DNA of 64,000 nucleotides. Source: Nitrospira sp. (GTDB taxonomy: Bacteria > Nitrospirota > Nitrospiria > Nitrospirales > Nitrospiraceae). Under the pieces are notes generated by a model. It searched no databases, was not told the DNA's origin, and saw only the letters and a program-made list of their open reading frames with translations. The stretch's first letter is position 1; every line of letters starts with the position of its first letter. The stretch is from assembly GCA_005116775.1 (NCBI GenBank), contig SWDN01000015.1, positions 1 to 64,000 of the forward strand. The letters are read 5' to 3'. Made by a program: the position numbers and the translations under genes. This document shows, one piece after another, positions 1 to 9,182 of the stretch.

Positions 1-228
1 GTCCATCAGCGCGTCGCGGGTCTTGACCACGCCCGGACGGGTGGCGAGCGCCTGCAGGATCAGGAACTCCGTCACCGTCAGCATGACCGGGTTGTTGTCC
101 CAGTGGCAGGTGTGGCGCTCGGGATCCATCGACAGCGCGCCGCCTGCTTCCAATTCTAATAGTTGAGGGAAGGTGGGAGCCAGCGAGGCCTTGAGGGAGG
201 CCCAGGCCGGCGAGACTTCGTTACTCAT
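1..228 (-). CDS. Partial, possibly chimeric protein ending in an OmpR/ChvI-type DNA-binding domain
   Basis: An open frame begins at the ATG at 226-228 and runs off the left edge (76 codons visible). From about residue 27 it reads as the start of an OmpR-class winged-helix domain, including [11 protein letters not shown] and [12 protein letters not shown], which closely resembles ChvI-type regulators of Alphaproteobacteria. The first 26 residues ([18 protein letters not shown] and on) do not look like a receiver domain, and a normal response regulator would have about 120 receiver residues here. The join lies near position 150, and the part left of it is visibly richer in G and C. Either this is a contig-end chimera or a truncated regulator. 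Its role cannot be assigned. Confidence 0.5.
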   Translation of the reverse strand, partial: MSNEVSPAWASLKASLAPTFPQLLELEAGGALSMDPERHTCHWDNNPVMLTVTEFLILQALATRPGVVKTRDALMD

Positions 229-250
229 GTGTGCGCCTTTCTCTGTGGCG

Positions 251-1048
251 TCAGTCACTCTGCCCGGCAAGACGAGCGTGCAGAGCCGCCAACCGCTGAA
301 TATTTTCTTGAAGTTTCGGCAGCTGATACTTGCGATCCATATGCACCACCAGTTCAAGAAGATCCGCCGCCTCACGCAGCTTGCCGGTCTCCTCATAACA
401 TTGGGCCAGCACATAACGAGCGCCGCCCGTCCGTAGCTCATCGCGCGCCCGCTCAGCGATGGACTGACTCGTCTGGCAACAGGCGATAGCGTCGTCATAG
501 CGCTGCTGGAGCAAAAACGTTCGACCGATCATGCGCCAGGCATCGGCGACGCCGCCTTCATTCCCCAACCGCCGCATCAACACCAGCGATTGCTCATAGT
601 ATCCGATCGCCTGTTCGAACTCTTTGGTCTCGCGTGCCACTAAGCCAAGATCGGAAAACAGCACCGCCTTGCCTGCATCGTCCTGCGTCTTGCACATAAG
701 ATCCAAGGCTTCGAGATAGTACGCCTTGGCGCGATCCCATTCACCCACATCGGCTCGCAAATTTCCTAAATTGCCTAGTGTCGTGCCAATTCCCTTTTCA
801 TCCCCAAGAATCTTCTGGAGCTCCAATACCTCCTGGTAATACGTCTGCGCTGACTCTCGACGCCCGCTCACAGCACAAATGTTTCCAAGATTTCCCAGCG
901 TGGCCGCCAACGCCCGTTGATCTCCGGTCAGCCGGTCACATTCCAGAGCCTTCGCATAACAGGTATAGGCATCGGTGTAGAGCCCGCGTGAGAAATGCTC
1001 ATTACCCTGGCGGTTCAGTTCCTCTGATAGTCCGTTGCGCAGCATCAT
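251..1048 (-). CDS. Tetratricopeptide repeat protein
   Basis: A 265-residue protein made almost wholly of TPR units of about 40 residues, with repeated patterns such as [18 protein letters not shown] and [16 protein letters not shown], then more divergent units to the C-terminus. No signal peptide or membrane segment is visible, so it is probably a cytoplasmic protein-protein interaction scaffold. It overlaps the upstream gene by 4 bases (ATGA), which suggests translational coupling. The ORF at the left edge starts 23 bases downstream. TPR proteins of this layout have many roles, so no specific function is given. Confidence 0.8.
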   Translation of the reverse strand: MMLRNGLSEELNRQGNEHFSRGLYTDAYTCYAKALECDRLTGDQRALAATLGNLGNICAVSGRRESAQTYYQEVLELQKILGDEKGIGTTLGNLGNLRADVGEWDRAKAYYLEALDLMCKTQDDAGKAVLFSDLGLVARETKEFEQAIGYYEQSLVLMRRLGNEGGVADAWRMIGRTFLLQQRYDDAIACCQTSQSIAERARDELRTGGARYVLAQCYEETGKLREAADLLELVVHMDRKYQLPKLQENIQRLAALHARLAGQSD

Positions 1049-1665
1049 GATGAGGGCTGGAACAATCGTTCGACCGTCTGCTTGGCGCCGGTCAGAATCG
1101 AGACACCGTCGCCGACCAACAGACTATCGAAATTGTATTTGAGGAGCCGGCGTAATCCTTCTCGAGCCTTCGTCACATCGACGTATTTTTCATCGGGGAG
1201 CATACGCACGAATCCGGCAGGCTTTCCGATCAAGGCATCGCCGACAATCAGCACACCCTTTCCCTGCTGAATGAACAGGGCCGATTCACCAGGAGACTTT
1301 TGGTCTTTCAACTGGATCACCCAGATCCCACCCGTGAGCAATTCTCCATCTTTGAACGTTTTGGTCGGTTTGAGATCCATCTGCGCTGCATCCGCCTCCG
1401 GGACCTGTAGCTGGCAGTGAAATTCACCTTGGTACTTTGCCGCCTCACGCGCATGGTCCCGATTCGTCACGATGATGTAATCGACAGGACCGTTGCGGAG
1501 AACCACCGAACTCGCATCGCCTGTCATCGGCGGAGGATCGACCAGAATCTTGTGCTCCCCGACCGTCAAGAAGAGCCCGTTGAAATCGAGCTGCTTCTCC
1601 TCGGAGAACCAGGACCACTGCCAAATGCCAGGAAGAATGTTTTTCATGATATCACCGCGCGACAT
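1045..1665 (-). CDS. Metallo-beta-lactamase-fold-like protein with degenerate metal site
   Basis: 206 residues; the true start may be residue 7 (MKNILPGIW). The layout fits a reduced MBL fold: an early strand pair ending in ILVDPPP, then VDYIIVTNRDHAREA where classical MBL enzymes have the HxHxDH metal motif, then a late VLIVGDALIG strand resembling the conserved GD region. Most of the metal-binding histidines are missing, so catalysis is doubtful and a binding role is possible. It is coupled to the TPR gene by a 4-base overlap. The family assignment rests on motif order only. Confidence 0.55.
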   Translation of the reverse strand: MSRGDIMKNILPGIWQWSWFSEEKQLDFNGLFLTVGEHKILVDPPPMTGDASSVVLRNGPVDYIIVTNRDHAREAAKYQGEFHCQLQVPEADAAQMDLKPTKTFKDGELLTGGIWVIQLKDQKSPGESALFIQQGKGVLIVGDALIGKPAGFVRMLPDEKYVDVTKAREGLRRLLKYNFDSLLVGDGVSILTGAKQTVERLFQPSS

Positions 1666-1767
1666 ACGGTATTTGCGGATGAGGCGAGACTCGTCGGGAC
1701 ATTCTTAATCGCGTTGTATCTGTTCGCTTTTCACGCCTTCCGCGCCCTTCCCGCTCATCGCGCTGTC

Positions 1768-2007
1768 TCAGAGAGCAGAGATGGCATCTTTCACGGTTTT
1801 CGTCACCTTAGTCAGGATGCTGGCTTCGTTGGGCAGATCGATGATGTCGTCTTCCGAGACGGTAATGAATTTTCGATTCGGCCCCTTCGTGAGCGAAATC
1901 AGAAACATGCTATTAGAAGGCGTCACCGGGATCACCACCTGCACAACTGCATCAATCCCCTTCACCACCTTTAAAAACTTCTGCTTCCCCTCTTCGATTT
2001 CGTCCAT
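1768..2007 (-). CDS. Small conserved hypothetical protein
   Basis: 79 residues from the ATG at 2007, preceded by an AGAGGAAAG ribosome-binding site; a longer reading from 2085 has no such site and would run into the repeat upstream. The protein (MDEIEEGKQKFLKVV and on) has alternating strands and a helix, no signal peptide and no cysteines. I do not recognise the family. It lies downstream of the thiol-disulfide protein gene on the same strand, separated by a palindromic repeat. Confidence 0.6.
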   Translation of the reverse strand: MDEIEEGKQKFLKVVKGIDAVVQVVIPVTPSNSMFLISLTKGPNRKFITVSEDDIIDLPNEASILTKVTKTVKDAISAL

Positions 2008-2050
2008 CGTCTTCTTTCCTCTCCACTCTCGCAGAAGTCGGTTACTTACC

Positions 2051-2147
2051 AAGCGGGGAGGCGGGGTTTCTCTGAATACGCGCATCGACCGAGCGCATTC
2101 TGATCGTGCGCGGTCTGCGAGCAGGGAGAGGCCCCGCCTTCCCGCTT
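2051..2147 (-). repeat. Stop-codon-associated palindromic repeat, family B, copy 1
   Basis: Outer arms AAGCGGGGAGGCGGGG and CCCCGCCTTCCCGCTT pair with each other around the conserved core (GCGCATCGACCGAGCGC then TCGTGCGCGGTCTGCGAGCA on the plus strand). The element ends one base before the stop codon of the thiol-disulfide gene at 2149. Read in the sense of that gene it has the same orientation as the other five copies. Confidence 0.8.
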
Positions 2148-2148
2148 C

Positions 2149-2679
2149 CTACATCTTGCTTCCAGCTGCCAACAACTTTTCAACTTCCGCCACAATCACA
2201 TCTTCACCTGCCAGATCCATATTGCCGACACGCTGCCACCGAATCACACCCTGCTGATCGATCACATACACATTGGGAATAAACTTCCCTCCGCCGTACA
2301 ATTTGTCCGTCACCTTATTCGGGTCCAACAGATAGGGATACGCGACTTTCACCGGAAAGGCGGACAAGAACTCACCGACGTTCTTCTTGGAATCGCCGGA
2401 AGAATTGACGCCGAGCACAGCCACATCTTTCCCTTTCGTCATCTCAGAAACCTTTTGGAGGGCCGTTCCTTGAATCATGCAGGGTTCGCAGATATGAAAC
2501 AGCCCGAGTACCACGACTTTCCCCTTATAGGTATCCAGCCCCACCGTCTCACCGGTAATGGCTGTCAATGCAAACGAAGGCGCCTTCTCACCCACCTTGA
2601 ACAGTCCTGCGGCAAGCACCAGATGGGCTGCAAGAACGGGAGCCAGTAAGGCGCAGAGAACGAGGATCATCCGTTTCAT
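2149..2679 (-). CDS. Exported TlpA/AhpC-like thiol-disulfide protein
   Basis: 176 residues starting at MKRMILVLCALLAPVL, a typical signal peptide. The start is supported by GGAGG seven bases upstream, so a reading from 2718 is not preferred. The mature part has a thioredoxin-like fold: GEKAPSFALTAITGE, then KGKVVVLGLFHICEPC with a CxxC redox pair (C64 and C67), and later KFIPNVYVID with the cis-proline region. It probably acts in the periplasm on thiols of exported proteins, perhaps in cytochrome maturation. It stands alone. The substrate is not known. Confidence 0.8.
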   Translation of the reverse strand: MKRMILVLCALLAPVLAAHLVLAAGLFKVGEKAPSFALTAITGETVGLDTYKGKVVVLGLFHICEPCMIQGTALQKVSEMTKGKDVAVLGVNSSGDSKKNVGEFLSAFPVKVAYPYLLDPNKVTDKLYGGGKFIPNVYVIDQQGVIRWQRVGNMDLAGEDVIVAEVEKLLAAGSKM

Positions 2680-2830
2680 CGCAGCCTCCATTTCTTCGCT
2701 TCGTCTCGCACTCAGCACTTCATGACGCGCTATCCTACCATGCAGATTTTTTCATGGGCAATGGCAACAGAGCCCCACACAGTCTCCACAGTGCACGAGT
2801 GAGTCACAATTAGTTGGCGAGAACGGAAGC

Positions 2831-2953
2831 AGGCTGCTCAAAAAGTTCGTCCAGCAAGGCCGGAGGCGAATCGAAACCAGAGGCGTACCCTCAGGGGTAC
2901 GTTGAGGATTTCGATGAGTCGAGAACGCCGCTGGCGAGCTTTTTCAGCAGCCT
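2831..2953. repeat. Dispersed palindromic repeat, family A, copy 1
   Basis: Begins AGGCTGCTCAAAAAG and ends CTTTTTCAGCAGCCT, an inverted repeat, with internal paired segments (GGCGTACC and GGTACG). A related copy lies at 39061-39227. It ends one base from the purF stop codon. No ORF is supported inside. Confidence 0.8.
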
Positions 2954-2954
2954 G

Positions 2955-3751
2955 CTAGACGGAGGGTTCGAAGAGGCCAAGCTGCAACTCCTCAGCCCGG
3001 GTCAGAGGAATGGGATATCGTTCTGTGAAGCACGCATTGCAATACTGACCCGGTGTACCGGGAGAGACATTCAGCATGCCTTCAAGACTCAAGTAGGCAA
3101 GGCTGTCGGCTGTGATGTATTTCCGAATCTCTTCGGTGGAGTGGCTGGATGCGATGAGTTCCTTTCTGGTCGGCGTGTCGATGCCGTAGAAGCAAGGAGA
3201 GATGATCGGCGGCGAGCTGATGCGCATGTGCACTTCTTTGGCTCCCGCATTGCGAAGCATCTTCACGATTTTACGGCTTGTCGTGCCCCGCACCAGCGAA
3301 TCGTCGACGACGACGACTCGTTTTCCTTCCAGTACTTCCGGCACCGCGTTGAGCTTGACCTTGACGCCGAAGTGACGGATCGATTGTTCCGGCTCAATGA
3401 AGGTGCGGCCGACATAGTGATTGCGAATCAGCCCCAATTCAAATGGAATCCCCGCCCCCTCTGCATAGCCGAGCGACGCAGGCACTCCGGAGTCCGGCAC
3501 GGGAATGACGATATCAGCCGGCACCGACGATTCTTTCGCCAGTTGCCTGCCCAAGGCCTTGCGTGTGCCATACACCGCGTTCGCGCCGAAGATAGGGCAT
3601 ACAAGCCCAGATAGGCGAGATTTGCCGCTTCCTTGTGGCCGTAAATGCCGAAGACAGCGCATTCGTCGTGAAACTTGTCGGGGGTGATCAGTGGTAAGGG
3701 GTACGGTGTAAGGCGTGAAGCGATTGAAGGCAATTCTCGATTCTGACTCAT
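2955..3751 (-). pseudogene. purF: Amidophosphoribosyltransferase with internal deletion
   Basis: First enzyme of purine synthesis (PRPP plus glutamine to phosphoribosylamine). The N-terminus reads normally from the start at 3751 (MSQNRELPS) through the catalytic cysteine ([10 protein letters not shown], Cys31 after a propeptide) to YLGLYAL, then at about 3593-3600 jumps into another frame at [15 protein letters not shown] and continues normally to the stop, including the PRPP-binding loop [13 protein letters not shown]. About 230 residues, most of the glutaminase domain, are missing, and the two parts are out of frame. As written it cannot give a functional enzyme. It lies next to purL, where purF is expected, so either the gene has decayed or the assembly has lost sequence here. 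Confidence 0.85.
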
Positions 3752-3794
3752 AATCCCCTTTACCTTTAACCCTTCACCCCTGACGCCTAACCCC

Positions 3795-6041
3795 TCACGC
3801 CTGATTCAGCGCGCGCTCAATCGAAAGGGCCCATCGGTCGTACAGTTGATCGACCGGGAGATCGATGCGGCATCCCTCGCTCCATTGCCCCTGCTCTACA
3901 TCGATGACGAAACGATTGCCTCCCACTGCCCCGATCTTCATCGCTGGGATACCGGAATCCCATGCGCGATTCAAGATCTGTTCGGCCATCTCTTGCTTCA
4001 CCGAAAGCACAACCCGCGATTGGCTCTCACCGAACAGGAGCGCATCACGCCGCAAGGCATCAAGCAATAATTTTACCACAGCGCCTCGCCTGCTGTCCGG
4101 GGCAGAGATGCAACATTCAGCCAATGCGACCGACAACCCGCCATCCGAACAATCGTGAGCGGATTGCACGATTCCCTCACGGATGATCTTCAAGAGGAAA
4201 TCATGGAGCGCCTTCTCCGCTTCAAGACTCAAGAGCGGAGGCGACCCCTGCTCCCGGTGATGGAGCACTTTCAGATATTCACTGCCGCCCAGATCCTCTT
4301 TCGTCTTGCCCAGGAGAAGAATTACATCGCCGTCCTGCTTGAACCACTGCGTCATCGTTTTCTCGGCTGACTCGATCAGACCCACCATCCCCAACATCGG
4401 CGTGGGATAAATCGACAGGCCGTTGGTCTCATTGTAAAAGCTCACATTGCCGCTGACGATGGGAATGGTGAAATGTTCGCAGGCATCCCGCAACCCCTCG
4501 ATCGCCAATACAAACTGCCACATGATATCGGGCCGCTCAGGGTTGCCGAAATTTAAACAGTCCGTGAGCCCGATCGGCTCCGCCCCGGAACACACAAGAT
4601 TTCTTGCCGCCTCGGCCACCGCAAGACGAGCCCCTTCATAGGGGTGCAGCAAGCAATAGCGGCTATTGCAGTCCACCGTCATCGCGAGGGCTTTGTTCGT
4701 TCCCTTGATCCGAACCACCGCGGCGTCAGAACCAGGCCTAACCATCGTGTTGGTCCGCACCATGTGGTCGTACTGTTCATAGGCCCAGCGTTTACTCGCA
4801 ATTGTCGGCGACTCAAGCAAGGACAACAGCGCCGCACTCGCATCCTTCACATCGGGAAGCGCATCGTAATTCAGATTGGTCAACATGTCCTGATAACCAG
4901 GCGGCGAATAAGGCCGTTCGTAGCGTGGCCCGTCATCGGCCAGCGACTTTGCAGGAATCTCCGCCACTATCTTGCCCTGGTCCTTCACACGGAGAATCCC
5001 ATCACCCGTGACCCGTCCCACTACCGCGACATCGAGATCCCACTTCTTACAGATCCGGATGCATTCCTCTTCCTTACCCGCCTGCGCCACCATCAACATG
5101 CGTTCCTGGGATTCCGACAACATCAATTCGTAAGGCGTCATGCCTGGCTCACGCCGCGGCACATCGGTCAAATCCAGGTCGATTCCGTTTCCGGCACGCG
5201 ATGCCATTTCACAAGACGAACTGGTCAGCCCCGCCGCCCCCATATCCTGGATACCGACCAGCAGATCGCCGGCCATCAGTTCGAGACAGGCTTCCAGCAG
5301 CAGTTTTTCCTGGAACGGATCACCCACCTGTACAGTTGGGCGTTTCTGGTCCGATTGATCGTCGAACGAATCGGAGGCCATCGTCGCCCCGTGAATCCCG
5401 TCACGGCCCGTCTTCGAGCCGAAATAGATCACCGGATTGCCGACCCCTGCCGCTGTGCCAAGAAAAATCTTGTCCTTGTGCGCAATGCCGAGACAAAACA
5501 CATTCACGAGCGGATTCTGTGAGTAAATATCGTTGAAGACGATTTCGCCTCCGACCGTCGGCACACCCATACAGTTGCCGTACCCAGCAATGCCGGCCAC
5601 AACGCCCTTAACCAGATGCCGGTTCTTCGCATGGTCGAGCCCGCCGAACCGCAACGAATCGAGCAAGGCAATCGGACGTGCCCCCATCGTAAAGATGTCA
5701 CGCAGAATCCCACCCACCCCGGTCGCCGCACCCTGATAGGGCTCGATGAACGAAGGATGATTGTGCGACTCCATCTTAAACACCGCGCAGAGCCCGTCGC
5801 CGATATCCACCGCGCCGGCATTTTCTCCAGGCCCCTGCACTACTCTATGTCCGGTTGTCGGCAATTTCTTCAAATGCACACGCGAACTTTTATACGAGCA
5901 ATGCTCCGACCACATCACCGAGAACATGCCCAACTCAGTGATATTCGGCTCCCGCCCCAAAATCTCGACGATCTTCTTATACTCATCGTCCGTCAGATTA
6001 TGCTGAGCGATGAGGTCTTTAGTAATCACTTGGGCTTGCAT
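3795..6041 (-). CDS. purL: Phosphoribosylformylglycinamidine synthase subunit PurL
   Basis: 748 residues, the usual size of the small-type PurL that works with PurQ and PurS. It converts FGAR to FGAM using ATP and ammonia channelled from PurQ. Visible hallmarks are the N-terminal [11 protein letters not shown], the [21 protein letters not shown]-binding segment, [13 protein letters not shown] and the late [15 protein letters not shown] of the second AIRS-like half. It is intact. It is separated from purQ by a nearly 2-kb insert with three unrelated genes. Confidence 0.97.
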   Translation of the reverse strand: MQAQVITKDLIAQHNLTDDEYKKIVEILGREPNITELGMFSVMWSEHCSYKSSRVHLKKLPTTGHRVVQGPGENAGAVDIGDGLCAVFKMESHNHPSFIEPYQGAATGVGGILRDIFTMGARPIALLDSLRFGGLDHAKNRHLVKGVVAGIAGYGNCMGVPTVGGEIVFNDIYSQNPLVNVFCLGIAHKDKIFLGTAAGVGNPVIYFGSKTGRDGIHGATMASDSFDDQSDQKRPTVQVGDPFQEKLLLEACLELMAGDLLVGIQDMGAAGLTSSSCEMASRAGNGIDLDLTDVPRREPGMTPYELMLSESQERMLMVAQAGKEEECIRICKKWDLDVAVVGRVTGDGILRVKDQGKIVAEIPAKSLADDGPRYERPYSPPGYQDMLTNLNYDALPDVKDASAALLSLLESPTIASKRWAYEQYDHMVRTNTMVRPGSDAAVVRIKGTNKALAMTVDCNSRYCLLHPYEGARLAVAEAARNLVCSGAEPIGLTDCLNFGNPERPDIMWQFVLAIEGLRDACEHFTIPIVSGNVSFYNETNGLSIYPTPMLGMVGLIESAEKTMTQWFKQDGDVILLLGKTKEDLGGSEYLKVLHHREQGSPPLLSLEAEKALHDFLLKIIREGIVQSAHDCSDGGLSVALAECCISAPDSRRGAVVKLLLDALRRDALLFGESQSRVVLSVKQEMAEQILNRAWDSGIPAMKIGAVGGNRFVIDVEQGQWSEGCRIDLPVDQLYDRWALSIERALNQA

Positions 6042-6059
6042 GAATCATTCACTCCAACG

Positions 6060-6425
6060 CTAGACAGGCGCAGCACTAGTGCGCAAGAGACCGGACAGTT
6101 CCAATACTCGTTTCGACCAGACACTTGAGGCCTCAACCACTTGTCCGCGACGAACAGGATCTAACCAAATCTGAACCCACTGGCATTGCCATCGCGCAAG
6201 CTGAACTTGCAATTCAACAAGCTCCGCTGACACCTCGATTTCAGCACCAACCGCCGTCCACTCGATAAAGTATTTGCTCTCATCGATCAGACTTTCAACT
6301 GCATCACGGCCGGCCTCATGCGCAGCAAACGATTTAATCCGGCTCAAATTCGCCGCCAATCCACCCAGGCGAACGGGAAGGGTGTCGCGAAGATAGCGCT
6401 CCTGAATGACTGCCCTATCTCTCAC
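6060..6425 (-). CDS. Hypothetical protein paired with a DUF5674 gene
   Basis: 121 residues, helical, rich in charged residues and tryptophan (VQLARWQCQWVQIWLD), with no signal peptide or membrane segment. It overlaps the upstream DUF5674-like gene by 4 bases (6422-6425), so the two are almost certainly made together. It starts MRDRAVIQERYLRDTL. I do not recognise a named family. A two-gene coupled unit of small proteins raises the idea of a toxin-antitoxin pair, but nothing in the sequence proves it. Confidence 0.65.
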   Translation of the reverse strand: MRDRAVIQERYLRDTLPVRLGGLAANLSRIKSFAAHEAGRDAVESLIDESKYFIEWTAVGAEIEVSAELVELQVQLARWQCQWVQIWLDPVRRGQVVEASSVWSKRVLELSGLLRTSAAPV

Positions 6426-6757
6426 ACTTCACCTAGCAAAGGCTTAACGATCTCTGCCACACGCCCTCTGATGCCAGAATCCAGTATCTCCAGCGACGGA
6501 TTGTTCTGGCGTGGTCGGATGTTGATCAAAGACTCAAACGTGACCTGCTGTGCGCCGGGAATCCAATCCGCACCCCAAACATCTTTCTGGCGACTCCCAT
6601 CTTCAAGCAAGGCCGCTTCACAATCTGCATGCAATGCCCCACCACCGGCAAGAATTCCTCGCTCAAGATCAACAGCCAGTTTTATATATGTCCCAAGTAC
6701 CTGAAGCATCTCTTCCATCTGCTGTTTGGTAGCCCGATCGCGAATAATGTGGATCAC
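6422..6757 (-). CDS. DUF5674-like protein
   Basis: 111 residues from a GTG start (GTGATCCACATT). It contains LGTYIKLAVDLERGILAGGG, then LHADCEAALLEDGS, WGADW and INIRPRQNN, a pattern I associate with the DUF5674 family of unknown function. First gene of a coupled pair. It lies in the insert between purL and purQ, just downstream of the Mrr-like nuclease gene. No function is proposed. Confidence 0.65.
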   Translation of the reverse strand: MIHIIRDRATKQQMEEMLQVLGTYIKLAVDLERGILAGGGALHADCEAALLEDGSRQKDVWGADWIPGAQQVTFESLINIRPRQNNPSLEILDSGIRGRVAEIVKPLLGEV

Positions 6758-6898
6758 AGTAGCGTCTTCAACGGCCTCTCTCCGCCCCTTCGTCCCCAGG
6801 AAGAAACAAAATTGTATCCGCCTCCCGAAGCTCTCCCAAACAAATTATCCGGGCAGGGATTCATCGATGAAACATTCCAGATTCGCACATGGTTTGGA

Positions 6899-7807
6899 TC
6901 AACCTTCTTCAAAGTAATCAGAATCTACCCTACTTACCACGTAACTACTCACCTCGGTAACACCAATTCCATGATCAATCATGAGTTGAGCAAGTTGTTC
7001 GCCATCAATCAAAACAATCTTCTTTTCTATTCTTCCCACATACTCCTTCGCGTCCTGAGAGAACCTAGAAGTTGTGATAAGAACTCCCTTCCTTGCTCTA
7101 TGCCCCTCTAGGCTGCCTGCGAACTCTTGAACTGCAGGCCTACCAACCGTTGCTTCCCATCTTTTTGCCTGGATGTAAACCACGTCGAGTCCAAGCTTGT
7201 CTTCTTTGATAATCCCGTCAATGCCATCGTCTCCTGAACGCCCTACCGCCTGCCCCGCATCCTTCCTCGATCCTCCGTAACCAATAGCAACAAGCAGGTC
7301 TACGACTAGAGTTTCAAAGAACTTGGGAGAGCAAGTCTTAATACGGTCGAGAAGGTCCTGCGCCAAAGTTTTTCGTAAGCTCTGATAAGCCACCTCAAGA
7401 GTTTCGAACGGTGTTCCGGAATTATCTTCTTCGAGATCGTCTTCTTTTTTAGTTTGAATCCGTGTCCCTCGCGTAAATTCAATGAACTCTGGAAATTGTC
7501 TGAGAAACTTATTATTGAGTTCGGTCGGATTCTTCTGTAACACCTGGCGCCCTCTCTCAGAAATTCGAAACACTCCTCGTGCTACTCTATCTAGAAGCCT
7601 CGCCTTACTGAGATAGGTGATTGTCCAAGCAACTCGATTTTCGAATTTTCTGGCAGTGCCACTAGGAAGCATTTCCGCACGATCCTCCTCAGAGAGATTG
7701 AACTCTTTGGCAACTAAGTTATACATCTCTCCATAGGAGTGATCTTTTTTGTCCCCTGTGATTCTGAGAACTGGCAAGAAAAATTTCTGATACTCAGGAA
7801 CGGCCAT
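6899..7807 (-). CDS. mrr: Mrr-like restriction endonuclease
   Basis: 302 residues. Residues 1-95 form an Mrr_N-type winged helix (MAVPEYQKFFLPVL and on). Residues 150-300 are a restriction-endonuclease fold with the Mrr catalytic set: an acidic residue in FFETLVVDLL, D197 in GDDGIDGI, and Q213/K215 in YIQAKRW. Mrr enzymes cut DNA carrying foreign methylation (type IV restriction). The gene is visibly richer in A and T than the pur genes around it and breaks the purQ-purL pairing, which suggests it arrived by transfer. No methylase gene is adjacent, which fits a type IV enzyme. Confidence 0.85.
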   Translation of the reverse strand: MAVPEYQKFFLPVLRITGDKKDHSYGEMYNLVAKEFNLSEEDRAEMLPSGTARKFENRVAWTITYLSKARLLDRVARGVFRISERGRQVLQKNPTELNNKFLRQFPEFIEFTRGTRIQTKKEDDLEEDNSGTPFETLEVAYQSLRKTLAQDLLDRIKTCSPKFFETLVVDLLVAIGYGGSRKDAGQAVGRSGDDGIDGIIKEDKLGLDVVYIQAKRWEATVGRPAVQEFAGSLEGHRARKGVLITTSRFSQDAKEYVGRIEKKIVLIDGEQLAQLMIDHGIGVTEVSSYVVSRVDSDYFEEG

Positions 7808-7828
7808 AACTGTTCACCTTCAACAAAG

Positions 7829-8031
7829 CTGGGTGAGGACATGGCCAGAGCTCCCTTGCCGAGAGCGGTCGGGACCCATCGAGAGTCAGCCAGGAAGGAA
7901 AACTGGAACTGACTGACGCTTCACGGCCTGCCAAGGCCGTTGCGGAAGGAATTCCAGAAGGATTCCACCCGGCTGACTCCGAAAGGGTGACCACGAAGGC
8001 ACAGGAGCGGTTGGTCATGCCCTCACCCAGC
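7829..8031 (-). repeat. Long nested palindrome at the 3' end of purQ (family C)
   Basis: Outer arms begin CTGGGTGAGGACATGGCCA (7829 onward) and end GGTCATGCCCTCACCCAG; they pair with few mismatches, and the right arm contains the purQ stop codon (8023-8025). An inner pair GAGTCAGCC and GGCTGACTC and a central GGCCTGCCAAGGCC add further stems. Only one copy was seen in the window. Confidence 0.7.
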
Positions 8032-8748
8032 TCCCACCATCTTCAGCTGCTTCTTATTCCCCTTCAGCGCCTCCAGCATCGACAGGAAAATCTGCTTTCC
8101 GTCGTCATTGCCCAATACCGCTTCCGCACAGCGCTCTGGATGCGGCATCATGCCGAGCACATTGCCCTCGGCATTGATGATCCCCGCGATATTATCCAAT
8201 GAGCCGTTCGGATTCGCTTCCGGCGTTACTTTGCCCTCCGGGGTGCAGTAACGGAGCACGATCTGCGCATTAGCCTGCAACGAGGCCAGCGTGACCGGAT
8301 CGGTGTAGTAATTCCCGTCTGCGTGGGCGATCGGGATCTTGAGTACCTGACCGGACTCATAGGCGCTGGTAAACGATGTGGCAGCATTTTCAATCTTCAC
8401 CGACACATCCTTACAGATAAAATGCAGCGACTTGTTCCGGAGCATGGCCCCTGGCAGCAACCCTGCCTCAAGCAGAATCTGAAACCCGTTGCAGATGCCG
8501 AGCACCAACCCACCCTTCTTCGCAAACTCCTTCACTGCTCCCATTACGGGTGAAAACCGCGCAATGGCACCGGTCCGCAAATAGTCACCGTAGGAAAACC
8601 CGCCTGGCAGAACAATCACATCTAGCCCTGCAAGCAACGTCTCCTTGTGCCAGATCATCTCCACATACTGCCCCAACACATCCTTGAAGATATGTTGACA
8701 GTCGTGATCGCAATTACTGCCAGGGAAAACGACAACGCCGATCTTCAT
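8023..8748 (-). CDS. purQ: Phosphoribosylformylglycinamidine synthase glutaminase PurQ
   Basis: 241 residues, a class I glutamine amidotransferase that makes ammonia for PurL. Seen directly: [17 protein letters not shown] at the N-terminus, the oxyanion strand [12 protein letters not shown], the nucleophile elbow LGICNGFQ with the catalytic cysteine, and the C-terminal [11 protein letters not shown] with the catalytic His and Glu. Intact. It follows purS with a 120-base gap, and its stop codon lies inside the outer arm of a long palindrome. Confidence 0.97.
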   Translation of the reverse strand: MKIGVVVFPGSNCDHDCQHIFKDVLGQYVEMIWHKETLLAGLDVIVLPGGFSYGDYLRTGAIARFSPVMGAVKEFAKKGGLVLGICNGFQILLEAGLLPGAMLRNKSLHFICKDVSVKIENAATSFTSAYESGQVLKIPIAHADGNYYTDPVTLASLQANAQIVLRYCTPEGKVTPEANPNGSLDNIAGIINAEGNVLGMMPHPERCAEAVLGNDDGKQIFLSMLEALKGNKKQLKMVGAG

Positions 8749-8868
8749 TACAGCACCCTTGTGATACGTGATGAGTGATCAGTGATGGGTATAATGCAAC
8801 GAAGGAAACTCACTCCTGTGGACCGTGGAACATTTCGCATCAATTCATCACCCATCACTCGTCACCCT

Positions 8869-9099
8869 TCACTGCAATTCGTACCTATATTCCTCAACAA
8901 TCGTATTCGCCAGCAACTTTTCGCACATGGCCTTCACTGCGGCATCGGCTTTGGCCCTATCAGTTTCATTCACATCCACTTCCATGTACTTTCCAACCCG
9001 CACATTGCCCGCATTCTTGAACCCCAGCGAATCGAGCGCATGCTCAATCGCCTTCCCCTGTGGATCGAGAATCCCTTGTTTAAGCGTGACATGAATTTT
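8869..9099 (-). CDS. purS: PurS subunit with no recognisable start codon
   Basis: The frame reads KIHVTLKQGILDPQG and ends EEYRYELQ, about 76 residues, which is the normal length and signature of PurS, the small dimeric subunit bridging PurL and PurQ. It lies directly upstream of purQ as expected. In this frame there is no ATG, GTG or TTG at the 5' end: upstream of the Lys codon come TCC, CAT, GAG and then a TGA at 9109-9111. The 5' end coincides with the inner arm of a family B repeat. An ATG with a good AAGGA site lies at 9172-9174, in the same frame but beyond that TGA. Either a rare start, a sequence error or repeat-caused damage. Confidence 0.8.
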   Translation of the reverse strand, partial: KIHVTLKQGILDPQGKAIEHALDSLGFKNAGNVRVGKYMEVDVNETDRAKADAAVKAMCEKLLANTIVEEYRYELQ

Positions 9100-9177
9100 G
9101 GAATGCTCTCACGTGCGCGCATCGGACGAGCACCGTTTCATCGTGCGCGTTCTGCGAGCACAGAGAGCGTTCATGTC
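9088..9177 (-). repeat. Stop-codon-associated palindromic repeat, family B, copy 2
   Basis: Outer arms GACATGAA...TGCTCTC and GAGAGC..TTCATGTC pair around the core (GCGCATCGGACGAGCAC, then TCGTGCGCGTTCTGCGAGCA). It lies six bases after the stop of the small membrane protein gene (9183), and its far arm forms the 5' end of purS. Confidence 0.75.
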
Positions 9178-9182
9178 GTCCT

